A stretch of DNA of 64,000 bases, taken from assembly GCA_035486135.1 (NCBI GenBank), contig DATHNI010000015.1, positions 1 to 64,000 on the forward strand. Reading direction: 5' to 3'. Positions within the stretch are counted from its first letter, which is position 1, and each line of letters opens with the position of its first letter. The translations under genes were made by a program, and so were the position numbers. The stretch is from JASHVB01 sp035486135 (GTDB taxonomy: Bacteria; Pseudomonadota; Alphaproteobacteria; Acetobacterales; Acetobacteraceae). Of the stretch, positions 35,505 through 44,226 are shown piece after piece. The notes beneath the pieces are model-generated. The model saw only the letters and a program-made list of their open reading frames with translations. It did no database searches and was not told the DNA's origin.

Positions 35505-36230
35505 GGCAGGGGCCGTTGCCGCTTCATAGCGCCGCAAGCAGCGTATCTTGAGCATCCCGCATATCGTCTGCAAGCAACTCCCCACCGGCGCGTTGCTCAA
35601 AAATGAAAGCGGACCGAACGCGACGTCCTGAAACCTTCGATGTAGTCTGGGTCAGCGAGTTGGTTTGCGCGGTGCCACAGATCGGTGGTTTCCCGCCCCG
35701 GGCCTGCGCCATTCTGCATTGCGGTCGCAAGCGCAACTCACGGTGGGCGAGGTCTATCTCCCATTCGCCGGCCGCGTAGATTGGTTCTCGGGCCGGTGCG
35801 GCCACCGTGGCAGCTTCATTTCCAGGTTTTCAGTATTATTCAGAAGCCGGCGCAGCCACAAGCCGTCGGCCAATTCAGGGCCCGGCGCGTGACAGAAATT
35901 CTATGAATCAACAGGTTATACCGCCATGCTCAAGTGCGGCATCAAGTAAGCGGAATCCGCAGCCTGATGCACCTTTCAGTACTGGCTCAAGGATTCTACC
36001 TGCCAGACCTCGTAGGGTGCTCTCAATGGAGGAGACCAACGCGATGCTCACAGCGACGAGATCGGAGCGTCTGGTCCAGATGAAAGTTTCAGCGTCGGAT
36101 CCGACTGGCCGATTTGCCGCGGGTTGGCGCAACGCAGGAGGTGGGAAGGACCAATTCAGGCCGCATCCACGTGATCGGCCAACGAGATCAACAGCCGTCA
36201 GGCTGGGTAGTCTCCTCAGGAGGGGCCATG
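35505..36230. other. gene-poor region with a possible winged-helix relic
   Basis: On the minus strand at about 35735-35805 a frame reads YAAGEWEIDLAHRELRLR, like the first strands of a Trans_reg_C domain, and then loses similarity. Otherwise no supported gene in about 720 bp. Confidence 0.4.
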
Positions 36231-36863
36231 ATGAACATATCCACCCATGATGTTCCGGCAACGCTGCGGTTCGGCCGCTTTCTTCTGGACCCGCATCGAC
36301 GTGAGCTTCTTGCAGACGGTGTGCCCGTCACAATCGGCAGCCGAGCGTTCGATGTTCTTCTCGTACTGACCGAGGCAGGCGGCCAACTCGTCAGCAAGGA
36401 CGAACTCTTGAGCCGTGTATGGCCGGGAATGTTCGTCGAGGAAAATACCCTCCAGTTCCAGATATCGGCATTGCGTAAGGCACTCGGGCCTGATCGCGAC
36501 TTCGTAAAAACCATTTTTGGTCGTGGCTATCGCTTCACGGCAGACATCTCGATGGACGCCGACCCGGGTGCCGGTCCACTCGCGCGCCTGCGTGATTCAG
36601 CACCGTCCACAAACCTTTCCGTGCCCACAGCCGACCTGGCTGGCTACAAGGCAAGCCTGTCGGAGCTACGGTTGCGCTTGCTATCGCAGTTCGCCGACGA
36701 GGCGTGGGTCGCCGCACTGGGGCCGTTGTCCGATTCGGATGGCGTCTTGCCCACCGTCGCAACTGCACTTGGGCTGACCGAAGCTCGCACGACCACACCC
36801 CAAGACCTCGCGGCCGTGCTTGCCCGGAAGCCCGTACTGGTATTGTTGTCAATCGGCGTGTAA
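36231..36863 (+). CDS. winged-helix regulator with truncated ATPase remnant
   Basis: 210 residues. A full Trans_reg_C domain (RFGRFLLDPHRRELLADGVP, SRAFDVLLVLTEAGGQLVSK, VKTIFGRGYRFTADI) is followed by a piece of the NB-ARC-like ATPase seen in large regulators: FADEAWVAALGPLSDSDGVL, TVATALGLTEA, ARKPVLVLL. The P-loop segment that should precede it is missing, and the protein stops where DNCEH would follow. It is probably a decayed roughly 900-residue regulator that kept its DNA-binding domain. AGGAGG is seven bases before the ATG at 36231; an ATG at 36228 is also possible. Confidence 0.65.
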   Translation: MNISTHDVPATLRFGRFLLDPHRRELLADGVPVTIGSRAFDVLLVLTEAGGQLVSKDELLSRVWPGMFVEENTLQFQISALRKALGPDRDFVKTIFGRGYRFTADISMDADPGAGPLARLRDSAPSTNLSVPTADLAGYKASLSELRLRLLSQFADEAWVAALGPLSDSDGVLPTVATALGLTEARTTTPQDLAAVLARKPVLVLLSIGV

Positions 36864-36910
36864 CGCGAGTTTACTTATGACTTGGGTCAGCCTTGTGAAA
36901 TCAGCTTTTT

Positions 36911-37342
36911 TCACCACGCCCCGACCGGGTCTTGCACGCGACTCGAATGGTCATAATCCGGCGCGACGAGCCTCGGCTTCGGGTCAGGCGGGCTGAGTTG
37001 CCTGCCAGCTCGGCCACTCAGCGGCGCATTGTCCACTACGGGCGTATAGCCCATTCGCGCTGCAAACCATTGCTGTGCTGCAAGCGCCAGCATCGCATCG
37101 AGGTATCGGAACGCGTTCGCCCTGTCGGGCGCATTGCCCGGGGCGACCATGCCCGATTCATATATAATACAGCCTTGGCGGGGGAACGCGGCGGCCATGG
37201 CCAGGCCATCGTTTTGCCGCAGGATGACGCGCGCCATGCCCATCATGCAAAGAACGATCTCGCCGGATGCAAAGGCCGCGGCAATCGAATCAATCGTAGG
37301 ATAAAGCCGGAGCCCGCTTCGACTCGCAGTGCTCAGATGCTC
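36911..37342 (-). pseudogene. C-terminal fragment of a polyamine-type ABC binding protein
   Basis: The open frame reads LYPTIDSIAAAFASGEIVLC, then MGMARVILRQND, FPRQGCIIYESGMVAPGNAP, ANAFRYLDAML and FAARMGYTPVVDNAPL. This is the last third of PotD/PotF-like spermidine/putrescine-binding proteins. A stop at about 37343 and the absence of the N-terminal two thirds and signal peptide show it is broken. No ABC transporter genes are adjacent. Confidence 0.6.
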
Positions 37343-37430
37343 TCAGAGCAATTCAGGCAATCCCCAATGACTTTGTGAACCGGTCTGCGCGATCTTGTGC
37401 GCGACGAAACGTCTCTTCGGAGTTTCCGCC

Positions 37431-38414
37431 ATGAACACTGGCATCGCAAGAACCATCCCCGAAAGCGGGTCCTCCCGGTATCTCCAGGAGATCCACAAGT
37501 TTCCTATGCTGTCCCCCGATGAGGAGCGGGAGCTTGCAGAGCGGTGGCGTGACCAGCGGGACTCAGATGCGGCACACAAGCTTGTCACCTCGCACCTGCG
37601 GCTTGTGGCCAGGATCGCCAGCGCATATCGCGGCTATGGCCTGCCGGTCGGAGAATTGATCAGCGAAGGCAATGTCGGCCTGATGCAGGCAGTGACGCGG
37701 TTCGATCCGGATCGTGGCTTCCGCTTGTCGACCTACGCCATATGGTGGATCCGCGCCTCTATCCAGGAATACGTCCTGCATAGTTGGTCGCTGGTGAAAA
37801 TGGGCACCACCGCGGCGCAAAAGAAGCTGTTCTTCAAGCTGCGCCGCCTGAAGGGCCAGATGCAGGCGATTGAGGACGGCGATCTGACGCCCGAGCAAGT
37901 GGCAAGGATCGCTACGTTGCTGGATGTGCGGGAGCACGAGGTCGTGAGCATGAATCGCCGGTTGCTCGGGCCGGATTACAGCCTGAACGCCAAAGTGCAG
38001 TCCGATAGCGAAGGCGAGTGGCAGGATTGGCTCGTGGACGAAACCGTGAGCCAGGAAATCAGTGTCGCCGATCGCGAGGAACTGAGCGGCCGCAAGGCTC
38101 TGTTGGCCAGCGCGCTGAAAACCCTGAACGAGCGCGAGCGCCATATCCTGGTCGAGCGACGGCTGAAGGATAAGCCCGCCACGCTCGAGGAGCTATCGCA
38201 GCAATATGGCATCTCCCGCGAACGCGTACGACAGATCGAAGCCCGGGCCATCCAAAGGTTGCAAAAAAGGATGGACAAGCCACGCGCGGACGTTGCGGTG
38301 CGGCAAATCTCTTTTGGTAACTCAGTGAAGCCGCATGCTGATGCTGTCAATAGCCGGTACGCCGCGGTGAAGCGTGACGCATGGTGCTACGCGGAGGCAA
38401 TGGCCGCTTCGTAG
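37431..38414 (+). CDS. rpoH: RNA polymerase sigma factor RpoH (sigma-32 family)
   Basis: 327 residues. Region 2 reads LRLVARIASAYRGYGLPVGE and FRLSTYAIWWIRASIQEYVL. The RpoH box QKKLFFKLRRLK identifies the heat-shock group. Region 4 (LEELSQQYGISRERVRQIEA) binds -35 elements. A C-terminal extension of about 35 residues after LQKRM is longer than usual. Alphaproteobacteria often carry several RpoH copies, and this one, beside respiratory genes and decayed DNA, could be an accessory RpoH. GGAG lies eight bases before the ATG at 37431. Confidence 0.93.
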   Translation: MNTGIARTIPESGSSRYLQEIHKFPMLSPDEERELAERWRDQRDSDAAHKLVTSHLRLVARIASAYRGYGLPVGELISEGNVGLMQAVTRFDPDRGFRLSTYAIWWIRASIQEYVLHSWSLVKMGTTAAQKKLFFKLRRLKGQMQAIEDGDLTPEQVARIATLLDVREHEVVSMNRRLLGPDYSLNAKVQSDSEGEWQDWLVDETVSQEISVADREELSGRKALLASALKTLNERERHILVERRLKDKPATLEELSQQYGISRERVRQIEARAIQRLQKRMDKPRADVAVRQISFGNSVKPHADAVNSRYAAVKRDAWCYAEAMAAS

Positions 38415-38496
38415 TCATGTGCAGGCGAAGTAGCGGTGCGCTTGCCGTACTTTCTCTCCAAAAGGGATGCGTGTGGACCGCAATCGAGGACTGCAG

Positions 38497-39015
38497 ATGC
38501 TGGCTCGTCTGTTCCAGGTGTTCGGTATCGCCGTGATCGTCTTCGGATGTCATTTCTTGCCAGTCACGATGGGCCACGCTGCCCTTGCGGCGTCATTGTT
38601 CGGTTTGGACAGCCGAACGCCCCCGCAAATGGTGATGGTGCACCCCATAGATGCCACGCCAGAGCAGATGCCTATGCCCGCGCATCTGGAGACACCACGC
38701 GCGGTGCGGGCCGGGGCGCAACTGTTTCGGGACAATTGCGTGGTCTGCCACGGCGCACCCGGCATTGCGCCATCGGTACACGGATTGACGCCTCCGCCAC
38801 CGGACTTGCTCGGTGCTCATCGACGCAACGAACCCGTGGATATCTTCCATAAAGTCGCAAACGGGATTGCGGGAAGCGCCATGCCGTCGTTCCATGGCCG
38901 GCTCTCCGACCAGAGCATTTGGGAGCTTGCGGGGTTCCTGCACCACTCTCGCGGCATCATGGCGCCTGACTTCGCCGCGCTCAGCGCCACAAGCGCCACT
39001 GCGCAAGGCAAATGA
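38497..39015 (+). CDS. membrane-anchored or exported class I cytochrome c
   Basis: 172 residues from the ATG at 38497 (GAGGA six bases upstream). An uncleaved or cleavable N-terminal hydrophobic segment (LFQVFGIAVIVFGCHFL) precedes one heme site C81-V-V-C84-H85 and a likely axial Met in GSAMPSF (M129). It resembles small mono-heme cytochromes c (cytochrome_CBB3 family). Probably periplasmic electron carrier. It lies 82 bp after rpoH. An ATG ten codons upstream is an alternative start. Confidence 0.85.
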   Translation: MLARLFQVFGIAVIVFGCHFLPVTMGHAALAASLFGLDSRTPPQMVMVHPIDATPEQMPMPAHLETPRAVRAGAQLFRDNCVVCHGAPGIAPSVHGLTPPPPDLLGAHRRNEPVDIFHKVANGIAGSAMPSFHGRLSDQSIWELAGFLHHSRGIMAPDFAALSATSATAQGK

Positions 39016-39340
39016 CCCCGGTGGGCTGGCCGCTTATGTCGGCCGAGCCTGGGTAGGGTCTCCCTAAGCGGCGCTCAGGGCGCCCGTCGTGCGGCGCCGG
39101 CGATCCGTTGCCGATGCCCCTCACCGCATGCACACCGCCTGTGGGAGGCGGCGGCCCAAGCGGCAACAACAACGGCCAACCGCCACCATTCCAATCTTAC
39201 ATATCCCTATACCCCCGACCCGACGTCAGAGTTCGCTGGTGCAACGCAATATGACGCGTCGGCAACGCGAGCCGTTGTCACAGAGCAATCGCGTCCGGCA
39301 TCCGGGCGCGGCTTGGTGAAGCACTGGAAAGGACGGCGAC
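39016..39340. other. intergenic region, nothing recognised
   Basis: About 325 bp between the cytochrome c and the small exported protein. I see no gene, repeat family member or strong terminator. Confidence 0.5.
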
Positions 39341-39685
39341 ATGGTCAAAACCCTTAAACGCGAGGCCGGTATTCTGCCAGGCTCCACCGCGGTTATCACG
39401 ATGGCGTTGCTGGTCGGACTATGCGGCCACGCCTGGGCTCGGGATACCGGCGCGGCTTCCGCGTCGGTGACACAAGTGGCATTCGTTGACTCGCAAGGCC
39501 CCTCGCTCGGCCAGCCGGTGTTCACACCGCGGGGCCCGGCATTCGTGACCGGCCAGGTCGGCTCATTCGCGACCACCACGCTTCCGGGCAGGGGCGGACA
39601 AGGCTTGCTCATGAACAATGGCAACGGCACGAGCACGCTGATCGTGCCGGGTGGCATACCGCAGACCGTTGCAACGCCAAGATGA
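39341..39685 (+). CDS. small exported protein of unknown function
   Basis: 114 residues. A signal peptide (core STAVITMALLVGLCGHAWA) precedes a Gly/Thr/Pro-rich mature part (about 80 residues) with GQPVFTPRGPAF, TTLPGRGGQGLLMNNGNGTS. The mature part looks unstructured or surface exposed. AAGGA precedes the ATG. It converges on cydB with 15 bp between stops. No family recognised. Confidence 0.6.
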   Translation: MVKTLKREAGILPGSTAVITMALLVGLCGHAWARDTGAASASVTQVAFVDSQGPSLGQPVFTPRGPAFVTGQVGSFATTTLPGRGGQGLLMNNGNGTSTLIVPGGIPQTVATPR

Positions 39686-39700
39686 TGGGGTGGTCTGGGA

Positions 39701-40687
39701 CTAATCGTGTGCGGCGGCAATTCCAGTCTTGCCTCTGAAGACGTAGTAGCTGATCGCGGTATAGACCAGCATGAGTGGGAAGATGAACAGGCCCTCTCCC
39801 CAGAACATGAAGGCCAGGCTGGAATGCGGTGCTGCCGCCTGGTCGACCGTGATGACAAAGGGGATCATGTATGGCCAGAAGGAGATCGCCAGAGTTCCAA
39901 ACGCGGACAGGAACATCAAGGAAACCATGTAGAAGGGCCATCCATCCCGCCGGCCACGGATGCTGACGGCCAGCACGATCGACGCCACCGCAGCGATCGC
40001 CGGAAAGACGAACAAATACGGCCGGTCGATCCATCGGTGCATCAGCGGAAGGTCCTCGGCCAACGCGTAAATGAAGACAATGGCCAGAAAAACGAGAGCG
40101 GCGATCGCGAGATAAGGTATCTGGCGCCATGCAGTCTCTCGCACGTCAGCTTCACACTTGTTGACCAGCCAGCCGGCACCAAGCAGTGCATAGCCGACGC
40201 ATAATCCCACGCCACAGAGCACGGCAAACGGGCTGAGCCAGCCGAAGTCGCCACCTGAATACTGGCCATTCGCCATCGGCAGGCCTTCGACGAGAGCACC
40301 GACGGTCAACCCCTGGATGAACGTCGCGGCGAGGGATCCGCCAGCGAAGCTCCAATCCCAAAGCCACCGCGCTTGTTCTGTCCTGTGACGGAATTCGAAT
40401 GCGACCCCGCGCAATATCAGCCCAGCCAGCATGACAAGCAGCGGCAAATAGAATGCGGACAGCAGTGTCGCATAGACCCATGGAAAGGCGCCCCACAGCA
40501 CGACGCCGGTGACGACGAGCCACGTCTCATTGCCATCCCAAATGGGCGCGACCGCATTCAACATGGCACTGCGCTTTGCGTTGCCATGCGCCAGGCCGAA
40601 CAACATGCCAACGCCCAGGTCGAAACCGTCGAGCAATACGTAGAGCAAAATGCTGACGGCCAGAATGACAACCCAGAACATGACCAT
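39701..40687 (-). CDS. cydB: cytochrome bd-type quinol oxidase subunit II (CioB-like)
   Basis: 328 residues with about eight membrane helices. It starts MVMFWVVILAVSILLYVLLD then GFDLGVGML and contains WDGNETWLVVTGVVLWGAFP, a CydB hallmark. With CydA it forms a quinol oxidase that reduces O2 without pumping protons. It begins 2 bp after the cydA stop. It is the last gene of poxB-cydA-cydB. Confidence 0.94.
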   Translation of the reverse strand: MVMFWVVILAVSILLYVLLDGFDLGVGMLFGLAHGNAKRSAMLNAVAPIWDGNETWLVVTGVVLWGAFPWVYATLLSAFYLPLLVMLAGLILRGVAFEFRHRTEQARWLWDWSFAGGSLAATFIQGLTVGALVEGLPMANGQYSGGDFGWLSPFAVLCGVGLCVGYALLGAGWLVNKCEADVRETAWRQIPYLAIAALVFLAIVFIYALAEDLPLMHRWIDRPYLFVFPAIAAVASIVLAVSIRGRRDGWPFYMVSLMFLSAFGTLAISFWPYMIPFVITVDQAAAPHSSLAFMFWGEGLFIFPLMLVYTAISYYVFRGKTGIAAAHD

Positions 40688-40689
40688 GG

Positions 40690-42090
40690 CTATTCTCCTG
40701 CGACGGCAGTCGGGGGTGGTCCCACAACCGACATCGGCCGGTTCGGTACGGCGGTGGCCGGAGGTGTCACCAGATCACCGACGGGCCCAGCCCACAGCAA
40801 GCGGTAGATGTAGAGTGTTCCGAACGAGAATATGAAGACGTAGACCGCGCAAAAGACGATCAGCGAGACCGTCGCTTCCCTTGCCGTCAGGAACGGTGTC
40901 ATTGCGTCGGCGGTTCGCAACACCCCGTAGATCGACCAAGGCTGACGACCCACCTCTGCCGTGAACCAGCCCGTCAGTGTCGCGATGAAAGGCAGCGGGA
41001 AGCTGAAGAAAATCAGCCAGAGCAACAGCCGGCTTTCCTCGATGCGCCGTTTCAAGTTCATGTACGAGCCGATCCAGGCGAGGGCCAGCATGGCCAATCC
41101 GCAACCGACCATGATGCGGAACGTGAAGAACGGGATCAGCACCGGCGGCCAATTCTGCGGCGGAATGCTGTCGAGCCCAACCTCCGGCGCCGTGAGGCTG
41201 TCGGAATCGATCAGGCTGCCGAACGGCGGCGGCAGGGTGATCGCGAACAGGTTCCGCCGGGCATCGACGTCCGGCCAGGCAAGCAATACCTCGGATCCCG
41301 GTTGCTGATTGTGCCACCGCGCCTCGATCGCGGCCATTTTCGAGGGTTGATGGTGAACGACATATTCACCGTTCAGGTGCCCGAACAGGAGCTGGATTGG
41401 CATGAGCACGGCAGCGAGACCCAGGCCCATGCGCAGCATGATGTGCGCCTCGACAGTGAATTGTCTCCGCAGCAGGTACCAGGCGCCCGTGGCCGCGACA
41501 CAGAAGGCGCCCGTTATATAGGCGGCGAGCAGCATGTGCGGAAACCGAACCCACAGCACTGGACTGAAAAGGATCGCTCCCCAGTCATCGGGAACCGCGA
41601 CGCCGTGGTCCATCACATAGCCAACCGGATACTGCATCCAACTGTTGTTCACCAGGATCCAGAAGGCAGAAAGCGTCGTCCCCAGGCCCACCATCCCGGT
41701 TGAGAACAGATAGAACCCGGGCGCGACGCGTGTGCGGCCGAACAGCAGGATTCCGAAGAAGCTGGCCTCGAGGAAAAAAGCGGTGAAGGTTTCGTATGAG
41801 AGAAGCACGCCCTGGATCGGCCCCGACATTTTGGACAGCACGCTCCAGTTTGTGCCGAACTCGAATGCCATCACGATGCCGGAGACGACGCCCAGTCCGA
41901 ACGCCACACCGAAAATCTTCAGCCAGAATTCGAACACCACACGATAAGCCGGCCGTCCGGTGGCAAGATGCAGCGCCTCCAGAACCGTGAGCCAGGCCGC
42001 GAGGCCGATCGTGAAGGAAGGAAAGATGATGTGGAACGACACGGTGAACGCGAACTGCAGGCGCGACAGCAGGAGGGCGGTAAGGTCCAT
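40690..42090 (-). CDS. cydA: cytochrome bd-type quinol oxidase subunit I (CioA-like)
   Basis: 466 residues. The heme b595-type ligand His20 is in FHIIFPSFTIG; GRQPWSIYGVLRT is a CydA hallmark near the C-terminus. The quinol-binding Q-loop is short, which fits the cyanide-insensitive CIO subfamily found in acetic acid bacteria and pseudomonads. The ATG at 42090 has GAGG at six bases. 16 bp separate it from poxB upstream. Confidence 0.94.
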   Translation of the reverse strand: MDLTALLLSRLQFAFTVSFHIIFPSFTIGLAAWLTVLEALHLATGRPAYRVVFEFWLKIFGVAFGLGVVSGIVMAFEFGTNWSVLSKMSGPIQGVLLSYETFTAFFLEASFFGILLFGRTRVAPGFYLFSTGMVGLGTTLSAFWILVNNSWMQYPVGYVMDHGVAVPDDWGAILFSPVLWVRFPHMLLAAYITGAFCVAATGAWYLLRRQFTVEAHIMLRMGLGLAAVLMPIQLLFGHLNGEYVVHHQPSKMAAIEARWHNQQPGSEVLLAWPDVDARRNLFAITLPPPFGSLIDSDSLTAPEVGLDSIPPQNWPPVLIPFFTFRIMVGCGLAMLALAWIGSYMNLKRRIEESRLLLWLIFFSFPLPFIATLTGWFTAEVGRQPWSIYGVLRTADAMTPFLTAREATVSLIVFCAVYVFIFSFGTLYIYRLLWAGPVGDLVTPPATAVPNRPMSVVGPPPTAVAGE

Positions 42091-42106
42091 TGAAAACCTC
42101 GCGTGA

Positions 42107-43840
42107 TCAGCGCCAGAGATTCGTTCGGGCGAGATCGACCAGTTCGTCACCCCGCCCGCTCATCACGGCCTTCACCATGTAAAGCGAAAAGCCCTTGGCC
42201 ATCTCCGCGGTGACCGCAGGCGGCATGGCGAGTTCCGACCGGTTCACCACGGCGTCCACCAGCACCGGCCCGTCATGCGCAAGCGCATCGGCGATGCCGC
42301 CTGCAACCTCCGCCGGATCCTCCAACCTGATCCCGCGCACACCGACCGCTTCCGCCATCGCCGCGAAGTTCGGGTTCTGCAGCTCCGTGCCGGTGGCGAG
42401 GAAGCCGGTCGATTTTTGCTCGAGTTCGATGAAGCCGAGGGCACCGTTGTTGAAGACGACAATCTTCGCCGGCAGATGCAGTTGCACAAGGCTGAGGAAA
42501 TCGCCCATCAGCATGGCAAAGCCGCCGTCACCGGATAGCGAAATGACTTGCCGGCCGGGGAATGCCGCCTGTGCGCCGATCGCCTGCGCCATCGCATTGG
42601 CCATCGAGCCATGCCAGAACGACCCAAGCAGCCGCCGCTTGCCGTTCATCGCCAGGTAGCGGGCGGCCCATACCGTGGGCAGACCAACGTCACAGGTGAA
42701 GACCGCGTCGTCCGACGCATGGTCGCTGATGGCCTTGGCGACCTGCTGCGGATGGATCGGCCGCCTGCCGGGCTTGCCGACAGCCAACTCATCAAGCGCC
42801 CTGCGTGTCTTGCGATAATGGTCCGTCGCTTGCTCCAGGAACGAGCTGTTGCGATTTTGCTCCAGCATCGGCAACAGGGCATCGAGCGTCGGGCCGATGT
42901 CACCGACGATGCCGAGGTCAACCGGCGCGCGGCGCCCGATGTTTTCCGGCCTGATATCGACCTGCGCAATGCGCGCCGAACCCTGCGGATAGAACTGCCG
43001 GTAGGGGAAGTCCGTTCCCAGCATCAGCAGCACATCGCAATCGAGCATGGCGTAATAGCCCGACGAGAATCCGATCAGCCCCGTCATGCCGACGTCATAA
43101 GGGTTCTCCCACTCGACATGCTCCTTGCCGCGCAGCGAATGCACCATCGGAGCCTGCAATCGCTGGCCGAGTGCGAGCAATTGATCGTGGGCGCCCTGAC
43201 ATCCCGAACCACACAGCACAGTCACGCGGCGCTTGCCGTTCAGGAGTGCCGCCAGCTTGTCGAGATCCGCCCGCGCAGGTGTCACGATCGCGCGGCGCGG
43301 CAGCAGGCCATCCACCTTCGGTTCCGGCGCTGACAACGCAGGCTGCAAGGCCACGTCGCCGGGTATCACCACAACCGACACACCGCGCTTGCCCACCGCC
43401 TCGCGGATTGCCACCTCCAGCGTGCGGGGCATCTGATTGGCACTCGACACCAGTTCGCAGTAGTGGCTGCACTCCTTGAATAACGTCTGTGGGTGGGTTT
43501 CCTGGAAATAGCCCGCGCCGATTTCCGCCGACGGTATCTGGGCCGCGATCCCAAGCACGGGCACCTGTGAGCGATGGCAGTCGAACAGGCCGTTGATGAG
43601 ATGCAGGTTGCCGGGTCCGCAGCTTCCGGCGCACACCGCCAGCTCTCCGGTCAGGTGCGCTTCGGCCCCTGCCGCGAAGGCGCCAGCTTCTTCATTCCGT
43701 ACATGGACCCATTCGATCTTGCCCTGGCGCCGCAGCGAGTCGGTCAACCCGTTCAGGCTGTCGCCGACGACACCATAGATACGCTTCACCCCTGACGCGG
43801 CGAGTGTCGCTGCGAACTGGTCGGCAACCGTTGTCACCAT
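42107..43840 (-). CDS. poxB: pyruvate:quinone oxidoreductase (PoxB-like, ThDP- and FAD-dependent)
   Basis: 577 residues, close to E. coli PoxB. The ThDP-activating Glu is in VRNEEAGAFAAGAEAHLTG (about E50); the FAD domain lies in the middle and the ThDP-binding motif is GDGGFAMLMGDFLSLVQLHL with a later NN. The C-terminus could serve as the lipid-activated membrane peptide. It converts pyruvate to acetate and CO2 and reduces quinone. AAGGAG precedes the ATG. First gene of an operon with cydAB, so the quinol formed can be re-oxidised by the co-expressed oxidase. Confidence 0.9.
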   Translation of the reverse strand: MVTTVADQFAATLAASGVKRIYGVVGDSLNGLTDSLRRQGKIEWVHVRNEEAGAFAAGAEAHLTGELAVCAGSCGPGNLHLINGLFDCHRSQVPVLGIAAQIPSAEIGAGYFQETHPQTLFKECSHYCELVSSANQMPRTLEVAIREAVGKRGVSVVVIPGDVALQPALSAPEPKVDGLLPRRAIVTPARADLDKLAALLNGKRRVTVLCGSGCQGAHDQLLALGQRLQAPMVHSLRGKEHVEWENPYDVGMTGLIGFSSGYYAMLDCDVLLMLGTDFPYRQFYPQGSARIAQVDIRPENIGRRAPVDLGIVGDIGPTLDALLPMLEQNRNSSFLEQATDHYRKTRRALDELAVGKPGRRPIHPQQVAKAISDHASDDAVFTCDVGLPTVWAARYLAMNGKRRLLGSFWHGSMANAMAQAIGAQAAFPGRQVISLSGDGGFAMLMGDFLSLVQLHLPAKIVVFNNGALGFIELEQKSTGFLATGTELQNPNFAAMAEAVGVRGIRLEDPAEVAGGIADALAHDGPVLVDAVVNRSELAMPPAVTAEMAKGFSLYMVKAVMSGRGDELVDLARTNLWR

Positions 43841-44226
43841 TGTCGCGCTCCTTCAATCGGTTCTTGCAGGGCGATCACCTGGCAGGTTCATCTTCGAAGC
43901 GGGCAACATAATTCAACGCATGGTAGTTCGGAACTTGCCGAACTCGCCGATCGCGGCACCGGACGGCAATCTTCGATCGGAAGACCTCTACCGGGCCGGA
44001 CGTCGATTGGCACGGATCTGGCTGCTCTGCTTGACTCCACACCGTGCCGTTATCGGCGGCGAGTATTTAACAGCGCCCAACGCCTGGACAGTCAATCCGC
44101 GTAAGTCGCGGTTAAACAATCCGTCAGGTGCCGAGGATGGCTTTGCCTAAAAAACCCCACCCCGATCGCTGCCCATGAGACGTGGGCGGCGACCGCGACC
44201 ACGGGCTGCGGCGATCGTCCTTGCCG
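43841..44226. other. intergenic region, promoter of the poxB operon expected
   Basis: About 385 bp. No supported gene; no FNR-like dyad or repeat seen. Confidence 0.5.

Noticed and set aside
37150..37172. An AT-rich TATATAATACA promoter-like sequence
   Set aside because: It lies inside the PotD-like fragment with no matching -35 element or downstream start that would make it convincing.
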